Below, piece by piece: positions 34,127-46,500 of a stretch of 64,000 bases of DNA. Source of the stretch: Symbiotaphrina buchneri (Eukaryota; Ascomycota; Symbiotaphrinales; Symbiotaphrinaceae). Position numbers and translations under genes: made by a program. The number at the start of each line of letters is the position of its first letter. The stretch's first letter is position 1. Under the pieces are notes generated by a model. That model did not search any database, had not been told where the DNA came from, and worked only from the letters and a program-made list of their open reading frames with translations. The stretch lies in contig BCIG01000015.1 in NCBI GenBank assembly GCA_001599915.1, positions 248,001-312,000 of the forward strand, given 5' to 3'.

Positions 34127-36727
34127 ATGGAGGACCTTCCTCATCATCATGACCGCCCTTATGCGCGTCGCCGTCCGCGTCACGGTGCTTTGCGGCCACT
34201 GAACTGGTTCTTGATTATCTCTGGTGTTCTTGTCTCATTAGCTTTCGTTTATGGACTCATCGGTCTTTTCATATCGTCCAAAGAAAGGGTACGCGCAGAG
34301 CGGGACGATGTGACAGCGGCTCAACGGTTGTTGTCCGATATCATGACGCGTCGCCTTCACAAACAAAGCAAGGTTTTCTGGCCTGACCCATACGAGATGA
34401 TGGCAAACTATATCTGGGCCGATGATTTCGAGATACGCATGTCGCCAAAAGGAGGCGAGAACCTGGTATGCCGCAGTGAGGTTTGGAACGCCGTGCCTGT
34501 CGACAAAGACACTTCTATTGCCTGTATAGTCCCGCGTCAACAGGATAGTAGTCGAGTCTCTTCCACATCTGACTGCCTTTGCTGGGCCTTCAAGTCACAG
34601 TTGCAGAAGCACTACCCTTCGCACCAGCGGCCTTTTGCGGGCCATGGGCGAAAGTCCACATGTGAGAGGAAGACCAATCCACAAACTGGCGAAGGCATCA
34701 ATGTCTGCTGTGGATCAGTTAGCGACACGGGTCTGCTTCCGTATGTTTGTTCGGCGAAGACATACGATGCTCACAACCCTGTTGGTGGCTCTCCGGAAGC
34801 AGGGAATATTTTCAGCGGCGGATGGAACAAATATGGTGCTGCTCCACAGCCTGTCTCCGCATCAGCTACGACGAGTGCACCGCCAGATACCGCAAGGGCG
34901 GAGTGGGAAGAAGTCATCACCCACACTAAGTATCGAATATACGTTAGACAGCTTGAAGAGGGTCCCAGCTCGAATGTTTCCATAAGGACCGCAAAAGTGA
35001 CAGAGACTATTATCGCAAGGAGTACCTTCCATTTGAAACCGACCGATATCGCTGTACCTGGTCTGCCAGCAACAAATGGTAGCAATACAGACGATGAAGG
35101 TTTCGAGGTAGAAGGGCTGTACACCACCTGGGAAGGACACCAAGAAGGGATGAATGGTGTTGTTGCACCGCCAAAGATCAAACAAAATGTACCTCCTCCG
35201 CAGTTCTCTGGTCCGGCAGCCGGGAATGGTGGTCAAGCTTCAGCAGCGGGTCACACTCAAAGTGCTTCCAGCTCACTTGCCCCTGGCAATCTTCCCGCAA
35301 AACCACAGGTGATCGCTGCTCAAGCTTCACCACCAGGGGTCCCGCCCTACTCTGGTACCGGACCGGTGAATTCTGCTCAAGCTGTACCACCGGTGCCTGC
35401 GCCACTTCCTTCCAATTCGGTCTCTGGTGGATATCTTTCCGCGGAAGCACAGGTCAGCGGTTCTCAAATTGCGCCACCAATGCCCGCTCCAGTCCCTTCT
35501 ACTGGGCAGGTTAGTGCAGCTCAATCTGTACCCCCGTTGCCTGCACCAGCTCCTGCCAGCTCGCTCCCTGCGGACCATCTTTTTGCAAAGGCACAGGTTA
35601 GCGGTGCTCAAGTGGCGTCACCAATGCCGGCACCAGTCTCTTCTACTGGACTCGTTAGTGCAGCTCAAGCTGCACCACCGATGCCCGCACCAGTTGCTCC
35701 TACCGAAATACCAGGTGCAGATGTCTCGACAAGACAGGTCAGAGATGCTCAAGCTGCGCCGATGCCCGCACCTGTTGCTCCTACCGAAATACCAGGTTCG
35801 GGTGTCTCAACAGTACAGGTCAGAGATGCTCAAGGTGGACCACCGATGCCCGCACCAGTTGCTCATACCGGACTACCGGGTGCTCAGCCGGCTAATGTAC
35901 AACCACAGCAACACTCTTCTGGTAGTAGTGTTCCTTCACTGAGCAGAAAGGGCCCACCACCTCCACAGCCGATCAGTTCTGGACTAGCGGAAGGTTATCT
36001 TTCGGATCCGGAACAAAGAACAATGAGTACTATTGCAGGGACTAAAGTCCAAGGAGCAGTGAGGAGCGGTTCCCCAGGATTGGAAGTCGGGGAAAGGGAC
36101 CCGCCAATTCCTGTAAATTCGCATGGTACAATAATATCAGATCGGCATGCTGTGAGACATCTTCAGGGAATCAGCAAATCCAATGGACGGGCTTTTATCG
36201 GTCTTTGTGTAGTCATCACGGCGCTAGGTTTATGTGGACTGGCGCTCGCCCTAGTTCCGTGCCTGATGGAACGAAAGAGGCAGAGACTGGAAGACTCTCA
36301 GTCAGCAGGGCAATTTAATACGACGGCAAATGTCCCACGGACACTTCCCGCTCGTGAACCTCATAGTTTTACCGATCATATAATTCCGGAGGAGGATGAA
36401 GTAGCGGAGGACAGAAGGCCATGGTATCAGGCGTTCATCAGTGGCCGGAAGAAACACCAACCGGGCGAGCCGGAAACTGAGAGCCCTAGGAAGCTGAGGA
36501 AGAAATGGGGTAAAGTAGCTGACGAGGAGAATGTCCCTCCCGTGATGATCATGACTCCGGCACGGAAAAGTCAGGACAAGCCGTCCCCATCGAACAGGCA
36601 GGTCCTTGCTAACTCTGACCCGAACCGTGGCGAAGCAACTCAGAGCACGAGGGCATTCAGTTCAGGAAGCGCGCAGGGGGGGAACGTTACGAGGAGAAAT
36701 GCTTCCGGTCAGCATTCCGGTGTCTGA
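34127..36727 (+). CDS. Unrecognised two-pass membrane protein with Pro-rich repeats
   Basis: Intronless, 866 residues. I do not recognise the family. A basic N-terminus (PYARRRPRHG) precedes a membrane segment at about 28-50 (WFLIISGVLVSLAFVYGLIGLFI), which looks like a signal anchor. About eight Cys lie between residues 115 and 208 (CRSEV, IACIV, DCLCW, TCERK, VCCGS, YVCSA), so disulfides outside the cytosol are likely. Residues about 388-592 form a Pro/Ala/Ser repeat array built on PPMPAPV. A second membrane segment lies at about 690-713 (FIGLCVVITALGLCGLALALV). A charged tail of about 150 residues follows. The inferred topology has both ends in the cytosol and a long, probably O-glycosylated, wall-facing loop. 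Confidence 0.75.
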   Translation: MEDLPHHHDRPYARRRPRHGALRPLNWFLIISGVLVSLAFVYGLIGLFISSKERVRAERDDVTAAQRLLSDIMTRRLHKQSKVFWPDPYEMMANYIWADDFEIRMSPKGGENLVCRSEVWNAVPVDKDTSIACIVPRQQDSSRVSSTSDCLCWAFKSQLQKHYPSHQRPFAGHGRKSTCERKTNPQTGEGINVCCGSVSDTGLLPYVCSAKTYDAHNPVGGSPEAGNIFSGGWNKYGAAPQPVSASATTSAPPDTARAEWEEVITHTKYRIYVRQLEEGPSSNVSIRTAKVTETIIARSTFHLKPTDIAVPGLPATNGSNTDDEGFEVEGLYTTWEGHQEGMNGVVAPPKIKQNVPPPQFSGPAAGNGGQASAAGHTQSASSSLAPGNLPAKPQVIAAQASPPGVPPYSGTGPVNSAQAVPPVPAPLPSNSVSGGYLSAEAQVSGSQIAPPMPAPVPSTGQVSAAQSVPPLPAPAPASSLPADHLFAKAQVSGAQVASPMPAPVSSTGLVSAAQAAPPMPAPVAPTEIPGADVSTRQVRDAQAAPMPAPVAPTEIPGSGVSTVQVRDAQGGPPMPAPVAHTGLPGAQPANVQPQQHSSGSSVPSLSRKGPPPPQPISSGLAEGYLSDPEQRTMSTIAGTKVQGAVRSGSPGLEVGERDPPIPVNSHGTIISDRHAVRHLQGISKSNGRAFIGLCVVITALGLCGLALALVPCLMERKRQRLEDSQSAGQFNTTANVPRTLPAREPHSFTDHIIPEEDEVAEDRRPWYQAFISGRKKHQPGEPETESPRKLRKKWGKVADEENVPPVMIMTPARKSQDKPSPSNRQVLANSDPNRGEATQSTRAFSSGSAQGGNVTRRNASGQHSGV
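35290..35905 (+). repeat. In-gene Pro/Ala repeat array
   Basis: Six to seven degenerate copies of a roughly 25-33 codon unit with the shape Q-V-S-x-A-Q-x-x-P-P-M-P-A-P-V-x-x-T. The last copies (around 35690-35860) are the most alike, including a repeated VAPTEIPG, suggesting recent duplication. All copies keep the reading frame. Confidence 0.8.
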
Positions 36728-37585
36728 TTGCCCCGGATTCGCTCAATGGCAGTATTTTCATTGACCTGTTTCATTATCTCTTGTTGCCTCTATTTGCCTT
36801 ACTCCGGCAGTCGAACAACCTGCCTTCGGTAATAATAGGCGATTGTGTTTCTCATCAAGCAACACCCACTCATTCACCTCAACTTTAGAGCTTTCGGACC
36901 AAAGCACCCTGCTGGATACTCAATTCGGCGATGGCTAGCCATCGGCCAGGATACTTGTTTGTCAGGTTAGATTAGGACATCCCTGTGACTTGGGAATTGA
37001 TTGCAATAAAATCCGTAAATCGTTCATGGATAACTGGTCCCGAAAATTTCATTCTCTTGCCAATAGGAAGGTGCTTGATAGGCCCACCCGGGCCCTTCCC
37101 TGTAGAATGGATGGACGTCACTTCTCCTTCCAGCTGCATATATGCCCCTACTTCATGTAGTTTGAATGTGGCAATAGAGCAAGTTTCATTATTGGATGTT
37201 CTTACTCCCGAGGCCGATCGGAGAAGAAGGGTAATAACTATAAGAATTCGCACAGACTATCGTTGTAAAGAAGGTTGTAAGTATAGTATACATCGTTCAG
37301 AGGTAACCTCGACTATCACTGCAATCTGGACAGCTTGCCTATCCCGCAGCTGAGTTGATTAGATGCCTTCGATGCCCATGGTGTTCGATGGCGTATGACT
37401 GATGGCGTATGACTGATAGACTGACTGTACAGGGTCGTCTAGAAAAATATACATCAGCTATTGATCTCGCTCCCCTATCGACACTCGTCATACCATGATT
37501 TTGGTGCGGGCTACTGCCGTCAGTACCAATGGCTTGCGCCTTCAAATATATCTCTACGGTAAAATTATACAAGTCCCAGAATCAA
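36728..37585. other. Spacer between convergent genes
   Basis: A minus frame at 37253-36972 (93 codons) begins with a hydrophobic MRILIVITLLL stretch that could be a signal peptide, but no family is recognised. Otherwise nothing is seen. Confidence 0.45.
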
Positions 37586-38502
37586 TCATGACACTGTGCA
37601 GCAATCAGAGACCCATTTAGTTAGCCCGACAGTGGAAGACCTTTGGCCGAGGCGCGAACGACCCTTACGCGTGTGCCGACTGGAGGATCCTGCCGGCGAC
37701 GGGTCGGTAGTGGCGGAAATGGAGAGTAAAGTCAACGAGAAGGGACCCTCCTGTTCGCCGAAGAAACTGCCGGGGTTAAACTCATGTCGATGTCCTCTAT
37801 TGAAAGCGGTTTACCTTCTCATCATAATGCTCATTCTTCGGATATTCTTTAAATTGATCTCCGGCGCATCCTTTTGCTCCTTGCCCCTGTAGGTTGGTTT
37901 GAACGCATCCCAGGGTATAAATATTGCAACGTTCACTCCAGCAGTCATCTGATCTAACTTGAAGTCGTACTCGTAGGAAGTGGCAGCTCGCTCCCGTCCG
38001 TTGTCATGGCGCAGCAAGATTGTATCCTTCAGAATGAAAGTATACTGTTTGGCTGGGCGATGGTTAGCATGGGCCAAGTTTGCGCCCCAAGGCGTGGTAG
38101 ACATACCATCAGCCTTTGCTATCTTCAGATAGATTCCATCGTACGATGAGAGGTCCCACGACTGGTCGACGCCACTGGTCCGTTGACTAGCAAACCCGGC
38201 CCCTCCCAAGGGTCTGATATCGAGGTTGCCATAAAATATTGCCGAAGTTCCAGCGTCGGAGCAGTCTAGGTACGACTAAAAATATCCGCCGTCAGCTCAT
38301 GATCGGCAATGCACAGCCATGCCACCGACCTGGGAACTACCTCCGCGAACCCGATCATCACTGGACGTCCAGTCGGTTGGATTCCACAGACTAGCCAGAG
38401 GGTCAGCATATTCGATCACAAGGTGGGCCTGGAAGCATATGCCCACTTTTCTCCACCAAAAATGGTCAATTGCTGAGCTACTGTCGCCATGGGTCGGGGC
38501 AT
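37586..38502 (-). CDS. CIA30-domain protein
   Basis: Protein of the complex I intermediate-associated protein 30 fold (galactose-binding-like). Exons: 38502-38447, 38390-38330, 38275-38107, 38052-37815 and 37766-37586, 234 residues, all introns 48-56 bases. Conserved blocks are FGGENLWNPTDWTSSDDRVRGG, FYGNLDIRPLGGAGFASQR, WDLSSYDGIYLKI, KQYTFILKD, YEYDF, IPWDAFKPTYRGKE and SFFGEQEGPFSLTLLSISA. The first and last blocks only appear after splicing. A second ATG at 38490 is a possible start. No mitochondrial presequence is visible. It may therefore be the cytosolic CIA30-like paralog common in fungi and not the assembly factor itself. Confidence 0.82.
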
Positions 38503-39679
38503 CTGACGAGCCGTTTGTGATGGTAGTGCAGATCCTTTTAGCGGTGAGAGTACAAGGGTGCAGCTAAATGACGTCGTGCTGCACAATCAAGCTTTCAAGC
38601 ATTTAAGCTTGTTTTAGTGGGCGCTCCCGCGTTACGAAGTATTGGACCTTCTTTTCCCCGCGCCCGAGGAGGCACCATGGCTTCTTCTTTATCTGCAAAG
38701 CCACACAGATACTTCCCGCCCTGCGTGTGATAGTGATTGTTTTGGATCGAGGATCTGACCACATTCTCCCGCTTAGTCGTTGCTGCATTCGAGGACAAGC
38801 TGCTAACTCCATGGTCCCAACACAGTGGGTCTACTTTTTGAAACGCGAGTCATCCTCACGGGGTTGTATCCCATTGTGGTCATATCTCCTTTGTCCGCGG
38901 CGTTAGCGCTGACAACTTCATACTGCACCCACTCAGTATATAAGGACGCTCTCCTTTAAATGAAATTGCTTTCAACCTTCATGCGAGGACTACAGTTGTT
39001 TTGTGCAGCGTTTACAGGAAACTGCCGCTTCCTACTGGACGCAGAGGCGATCAGCACAACCTTAAAGGAACGGTGGGCAGTCACTACGGCGAGCTTCGGT
39101 TCATACATCGCAGGGTCGACGGGAGAGTCCAAGATTACTGTACTGCAACAGGCAAGCCGCTTGGCGAGACATCGGATCATAGTTCTGGTTCACTGAAGGA
39201 TGATTCCATCAAATTGCTGGAGGCAAAATATGTGCTATGAGGTATGGCTATCAAGACAACTTAGACAGGATACCGGACAGGGGCTATAGCCCAATTTTGT
39301 TATTGCAACAATACACCAATAAGCCTCCCCAACATGAGGAACGCCGTCCACTCCAAACACAAGTTTCGTCCATTGGACCTGCGACAATACCATGGTCGAC
39401 CTGTCCCTGTCGACATTACTTTACGCTGAAACGCTGCAAATGCAAGAACTCCCAGCCCCATCACTGCTGGTGGGCGTCGCACCAGGTCAAGTTCGGCGAA
39501 CCTGGAATTGATGCCGGAGTTAGCGGAAACACTGACGATGAATCCGTAGGAGAGACCGCTGGCGACTGATCAAACGATTGAGAAAGCGGAGGGGTCTGGC
39601 CGCGTTGCTGTCAGTGAACCGTCCAACTGTTCGAAAAGAGAAAGTCGCAGAGAAATTTCCGGTCCTTGAAATCCAGCGT
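38503..39679. other. Spacer, no gene recognised
   Basis: Short frames on both strands without domains. It includes the CIA30 promoter and the downstream flank of the bZIP gene. Confidence 0.45.
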
Positions 39680-40579
39680 TCAAGGACCTAGCGATAGAAA
39701 AACGAACTTCATCGATAAAAAAAAACAGGACTCATCATTGGGGAGCATTACATGAGCGTTCGGGTCGTGGTAGGAGTGTGAGGCCGGCATGTCCATCCCG
39801 GTCATAGCACCATATCCGATACTGAAAAAAGGGACCATGTCCTCCTCGGTAAGGTAGCTCTCATACTTCATCGGCGGGCTGTGTGGGTTTATCATGCTTG
39901 GCAGAGTCGTCGGTATTGGCGGAAGGTAGCTGTCGTGAAATGACAAATCGGGTGTGGTCATTGCCGTGGTCTGTGAGCCCGTGTATGGAGGATACATGAT
40001 GTATTCGGGTGCTGGGTAGGTTGGATACGCGAAAGGCGGCGGCGAGGTCGAGAGTTGCCTCGTATATTGATGGGCAAACATGTTATTCCGGTCGTCATCC
40101 AGAGCGACATACTGGAAGTCCTGCGGCGCATTCCTCGGATATAATGACTGCTCCGAACGGTCTCCTATACTCTTCAACCCAGCATTCTGCTCCTGACCTC
40201 CCGAGGCACTGGCACCAGTGTCCTGTTCCTCCAAGGAGTCGGGCGGAGAGGTTGGAGATGAAGCTGCTCTCCTCTCAAGGTCCTCAAGACGACGCTTGAG
40301 CTTCTTGCCTGCCCAATGATTTAACACCGATTTCACATGACAGGATGGAACAGTTCGTGGCACCAGCACAAGCCATTCTCAAGGAGACGACTTACGGTAA
40401 TTCCGTTGTGCAATCCTATTTTGGATACGTCTTCTCTCCGCTAAGTCCGAAATCTTGGTCCAGTCTTCATTCGGATTCGCATTCGCGCTGGTAGCACTGC
40501 TTGAGTGGGTAGTCCCTCGACTATTTGTGTACGCTGTGCCGGCAGCCGGGTATGAGTAGGTGTAGCTGTGCCGGTGCAT
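39680..40579 (-). CDS. bZIP transcription factor
   Basis: Nuclear DNA-binding regulator. Exons 40579-40396 and 40308-39680 give 270 residues. The basic region LAERRRIQNRIAQRNYRKKLKRRLEDLERRA lies at about residues 44-74 and is rebuilt across the 87-base intron. The NxxAQRNYR core fits the fungal bZIP consensus. The leucine-zipper part is very short, as in the common fungal class with this basic region. The rest is Ser/Pro/Tyr-rich and likely activating or disordered. The ATG at 40579 (MHRHSYTYSYP) was chosen as the first ATG in frame. The last few codons (FFLSMKFVFLSLGP) look unlike the preceding sequence, so a missed terminal intron is possible. Confidence 0.85.
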
Positions 40580-43500
40580 GATGAGCTGGGTGTTACAAGG
40601 CGGAGAAGCAAGATACAAGAGGAGCCTTCGTGGAGGAGGGTTGCTGATGGCAAAGGACTAGTTCCAGAAGGCTGGATGAAGTTGGAGAGAATGCTTGAGT
40701 CAGGTCGACAGGCCGGGGCAGGACAGCAGAGGGGGGGAGGAGACGGGGCCCTTATTTATGATTTCCCATGGGCATCATGAGGCCACAGCCCACAGGCGGC
40801 AGGCGGCAGACCAGCTGCCCGGATGCCCAGGTGGAAGCCGGATCGGACATTAGGACCCTGAGCCATTTCGAAGCTACCCAATGGCCGGGATGTTTCTGGG
40901 TTCAACGTGCGGATTGCGGAAGAATAGTGTACCGCATACACGAGCCTAGCGGCCAGCTGCTGTATCCCCAAGGGCGCGCAGCTAACCGTGACCGCAACTG
41001 ATCCTTGTCAGGCTGGAAGTCGCACGCCTGACGCTACAGATAGCTACCTAGTCCTCGTAGCACTCTACAAGGTACCTACCTCATCAAGACGGTGTGGTGG
41101 GTTGGACGCAGACACACACACACGCACATCGCTGGCCCGTCGATTTCTAACGGGCCATGGTCTGGGTCGGTGGATGCATGTCCCATTCCATATTTGGACT
41201 TCCGCCCTCGCTGCTTTTTTCGTCCCATCACGGATCTCCCACTGCACCAGCGCAGAGGGCCCCGGTTCGCACGCTAGCAGACGCCTCGCTGGCCGCCCTG
41301 TCCAAGTCACTCCTTCGCTCGCCGTCCAATGAGACTCGAGACAAGAGGTGCCAAGGCAGCACCCCATTTATGCACCTCGCTGACAGAACTTGGAGCCGAA
41401 ATAGAAACACTTCAAATCACCGTCACTAAGGCACGTTACCACTTTTGGGCAACATTGTTCTTGCAACCAGAGCAAGGGAGCCCTCCGGCTTCTCCGCTCG
41501 TGGATTCTCATTCCCGCAGGGAGGTAATGCTGCCAGGCCAGCAATCGCCGTCTTTCCGACTCCGCCCCTTGAATTTTGAGATTGTGTAGAACTAAGCAAT
41601 CTGGTCTGGCTGGCAATTCCAAACCGCCAAAAAGGCCAGGGCGGCACCTACGAAAGGGTAATCCCTGGCAACAGACTACGGCATAAACAACGGGTGCGGC
41701 GATGCTAGTCGCCGACCTCTAGCAATCCTCTCGCCGAGCAGTTGCACCGCTCCTGGTAGACGTAACAATAGTAGCAATAATGTGATGAGAAGCCCAGCTG
41801 CGTATCACGCTGCCGTATTTGTCTATACGAGACGTGCAACGACAATAATTCAACGACTGTCTTGCAGCGCATACCTAATCTAAAGTATAGTTCAGGTACC
41901 TTAGGTAGGATAAGGTAAGGTAAGGTACGTTAAGGGACTAAGGTGATCTTTTTCAACATGCAGTCTTGCACCGTTTGCCGATTGGAGCACACTCAAGTCC
42001 TGCATTTGCCCAATTCAGTCAGCTCTAGCGAACATTTGAGATTCGGTCGAGGTCGACGTAACGTTTGTTGGACGCGATACGCTGTATGCTATGAAGTACG
42101 AGTGCATTATACGAAGTTACGTACCTGTTAGGTAAGGTAGCGGAAGTACCTCGTGCATCACTCCGCTCTGCTGTGCTTTATCTTCAACCCGTCGTCCGCG
42201 TCTAGCCTGCGTAGCACGCTGTCCAGCTCCGGCAACGAACAGCGACTGAGGGCCGTCACCGCCGCGATTACTGCCTGCTGCACGTGGCCCACCCCTGCCT
42301 CTCCGCCAAAAACGAAATGGAAGGACGGTGTGGAAGCTGTCAATGACCACCGCCTCCTCATCGGATGCTTGAAGACTCGACACTATGTACCGAACGCTAC
42401 ATTGAGAGCGCGCTATGCGGCCACTTCAGCAGCCGCTGGCCACATAACCGGATCTGAAATTCCGCAAGCAACTTTGTTTGCGGATCGTGACCGGTTTCGG
42501 TTTCGGGCTATCTCTCCTTGCCGTCCATTATCCTCCATTACTCGCGAAGCTCGTGCATCGTGAGTGGTCCAGCTCCGATCAGGGAATGATAAATTCCTGC
42601 TTGCTTTTCTGCTTCATGTTCACGGTAGGCGCCCTGAACCAGTTTCTGATCCATGTCCTTGTCTGCAGGGCACGTTGCGGATTCGGGACCCGCCCCCAAG
42701 GTTGGGCTTGTCTTAGTCGCCCCTTCTCCTGGCTTCAGGGGTAGAGCAAAATAGTGCTCAATAACAGATGATGTGCAATCTCCAAAACCTCGAAATATGC
42801 AAGTGGTGATAATGACGTTCTCTCCTGTTTCAAATTCAGTATTACTCCGACTTCTCTCCAACGGGTCATCAACGGTTTTTCTCAAAGACACATGCACTGC
42901 TATGCTAGTCAACTTCCATGGCAACGGTTATTTTGAGTTTCCAGCTAGCATGGCACCTAAATTGGGACTACTGTTGACCCTCATTTTCAATTGGTATTAT
43001 CATCATCGGAAGTGTCCGACAACGAGCGGCGACGTCCGCTAATCTCGCTGAGCTTGGTACCTAAGCAAGATAATGGTTTTGGATGTCGCACGAGCGAGCT
43101 CTAAGGCAGCCGAGAGATGATCTCTACCGTCTTTTCAATCTCTTCCCAGTAGGCTAGCTCAAGGCGCCCCAAGCACTCTTTCGGACTCTGCTGGAGTGCA
43201 CGGCCGATGTCACTCTCCTGGAGCAGAAATTCCCTTTTCGAGCTTCCAGCTGAGCATGATCCTTGATGGCAATGCTGACCCAGCTTTTGTTAGGCGTCTA
43301 TCCCAACATCCTGAGATTACATGTCAATCGGGGCGCTGGCGTTGGGAAAGATCAAAATGGTAAGCGGATTATAGAACGTCTAGGCTCTAATCCTTAAGCA
43401 CGTGGCGGCCGGTGCCTCAATCGCACTGGTCTCTGAATAAGGCAAAAAGGTTCTTGATATGTTGGTATTCGCAGTGATATGGTTGGCACTTGCGGTTCCC

Positions 43501-46500
43501 ATACCATTGGGAAGCAAGCTGGTGTACAATTGACGGGTTGAAGTCTCTTGAACGAGGGCCTGAATCCAGATGCCCGGATTCGAGTCCCATCCGCCATCCT
43601 TGCAAGGGGTTGATATCTCAAAGGGACGTTTACCACACCGCCAATGGCCGCTATCTAGCGGTTCCTTCTAGAGATTGTAACCCTGACGGCTGGCAAGTCA
43701 GGGGCTGCTTACCACGTTCCGTCCAACAGACCGGTTTTCAATAAGGGGCTGTTCAAAATTTACAGTTTGTGCACGCTGAGCATTGATTCTTTCTGCACGC
43801 TCGGCATCTACATTCCCTATCCGAGCGCCAAGGTCTTGCAATCTCCAGGCGTTGTCAAATAATCAAGTTCGGAATGGTATTCCATACGCTCATGTTAAGG
43901 TACTTACGTGAGAAAAGACGCCTTAGCGGCGCCCGTCATCATTGGCCAGCTTAGCAACGGCTGCACCCCAACTGCTTCCCGAGAGCTTTCCAGTGCCTCG
44001 GGCCGTGGTCCAAGCTCATACGAGCCTTAAACGGCTAATAGCTCTCATATATCCAAAGGATTCAGTCTTCAACCATGTCAGATTGTTGACTATCCACATG
44101 AAGATCTTATCTTGCCCTGATCCTTTCGGGATAATGCTTGAATATTTTGGGGATTGGTGAGATTGACCTCAAGGCATACCTTGTACCTTTCCTGAGGTCG
44201 CCAAGGGTACTCGGGATCATAGAGGAAGGAGAGCCTACAAAGAAAATTGCTCTTCGATCGGATTTGTACTTCTAAATGCTGATGTAACGTTGTTGAAGCT
44301 TTGCGCCCTACGGCCGACAGTATTCTTCAGCTCGGAAGATTATCTGCAGGCGCGCACGAGGTGCATTTCGAATTGTTTCACAAAGGGCAGGATGCCTTAC
44401 GTCCCCACTTCTGAGCACTGGACATGAAGTGGCACGATCCTTGGCCCGTGAGCAACTTCAGAGTTGCACCGCTAAGGACGATACATGGTCGAGTGATACA
44501 TGTTTCTGCGATCGAGCTCACCATTGGCTGACCTATCGGGACCTACGGGCATGAAAAAGAGGACCCCAACTTTGAGTGTTACTCGTACAGCTTGGCCTCC
44601 CCGCACCGCACGACTGCATACGGTCAGTGGCCTACTGCCTAGAACTCCGGAGCGTCGCAGGCCGCTGTCACATTGCGTGTACATCGAAGAGGTTCTCTCC
44701 TACTCATTGGTCAAGGAGTGGCAGGATTCCTGCGCGTAAACGGCAAAGCGTGTTCGGCGACCAGATGGGGGCCGTAAAAGGGAAGATGCATCTTCCCTGC
44801 TCTTCCGCATCGATCACTGAATGGGGGCCGCTGTGATGCCTTCCATGATACGAGCCAAGTTCTCTACTTCCATCACACTCTATGCTCTCTTTCTCAGTGC
44901 TTTTTGCGAGGCCTATGTTGCGGCCGCCAGTGAGCGCTCCAAGCGTCTGACATGGCGTTCCTGCTCGTAGGGCTGAAGGGAAAAAGGCTTGGCTGGTGAG
45001 ATGGTGGTGGTTCAGCTTTGCAGATCCCTTACCGGTCCAGTCACACACGAGTCCAAAGGGGTGTAGCAGCATCGACGCTGGCTGGGGGTTCGTGGAGGTA
45101 CTGAGTATGAGCCAAACAGCGGCACCGACACGCTGCTTTAACTGCCGGCCCGTCGGGTTTGCGGCCATGCGCAATACTAGCCCCATCTGGATTGGAGCGC
45201 GGCTGAACGCCTGCAGGCACCAATCGAGTAAGGTACGAGTACTTCGTATGTGCAGCGAGATGATCAAGTACCCTTACGAGTAACTCGCACCGTCGTACCT
45301 GGAGAATTCGCGGTGGGTTTCCCTCATGGGGGACTCCAGCAGCTGCTCCCATCCAATCTTCTGGGGGCCGAATCCCCGCCCTAGGTTTAGGCTTGGGAGC
45401 ATCGGCCGATGAAGCGGAACTCCACGAATGGTGGAACTTAAAATCATCGTCATTGATGGCTTGCTTGTCTTGATTATGAATCAGCTCCCAGTTTGGTCGA
45501 GGAGCAGCAAGGTAAGTTCTCTCAGGATGCTCCCCAAGCAGGCATGCACTCCGGCCATGGATATTCACATGGGAAATACGGAGCACGGTGTACCGTTGGA
45601 GTCGAGCACGGGGTACCGTGTATTCGTGCCTGTAGGAAAGTGTACACCTACACCACCCTGATGATTTGACTTCTGAGTAAACTAGCCAAGCTTCGGACGA
45701 CGGTGCAGCCTTACTACGCACGGTCAGGGGTTGGCGAAGCGCAACTTGGGCTTAGTAAGGAACTTACTGTCGGGACGAATTACTGTGCTAGTAGAGGTAC
45801 TTTATCCCCAGTACAAAATAGTGCGTTTCCAAAGGCTTTTTGTCAGTCGCTTATTTTAGATCCGGAGTTCAGTGAGCACCTTATTTTCGTATCGTCGAAT
45901 ACGAATCCCGTTGCTACCTGCACTGCAGCCAGTTAGGTAGCTCAGATACTCAACCGACCAAAGTAATTCGATGTATTAATACCTTACCTCGCAGCTGGAA
46001 TACCGTCCACCTGATTAATCAGTTCAAGTTCCAGAACCAGATCAAATCTAAGCAACGTCTTCCGCCCAACTCCGCCTGTCCTCCACCGCGTCCAAAGCGA
46101 GACGGCGCAATGGTTAGACCGGGTCCGCAGGCTAAGGTCATTCTAGCGGTGGTGGAAGTGTTCCATTAGACGTTTGCACTTTTGCGGTAATCAACGGCCC
46201 CAAGCGGCCCCCGCCGATGCCCAGCCCGCCAGTCGCAAAGTTACCTGATTTGGGCATCGCGCGTGGGCCACGAAGCCGTTGGAGATGACGCACATGTTTA
46301 CCGATCAAGCTCTCCATAGTACTGGATGTCCATGCTCATGAACGTAGAGTCTTTCCGAAGGCGTCGATAACTTGCTCAACTTCCGTGCCATGGCTCCCAC
46401 AGTTCGTAATCGCTCGAGTAAAAAGTAAACACCGCCGGATAGCGTCCGTGGGAGATCCGGATGGCTTGCTGTCTACGGTAGGACGCAGTCGGATCTCAAG

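Noticed and set aside
43570-43592. B-box-like GATTCGAGTCC suggesting a tRNA gene
   Set aside because: The flanking bases cannot form the five-pair T stem, and no acceptor stem or A box was found upstream.
45041-45721. 226-codon minus-strand open frame
   Set aside because: No recognisable domain, odd composition and no splice continuation. Likely chance, although kept in mind for the gene-poor region.
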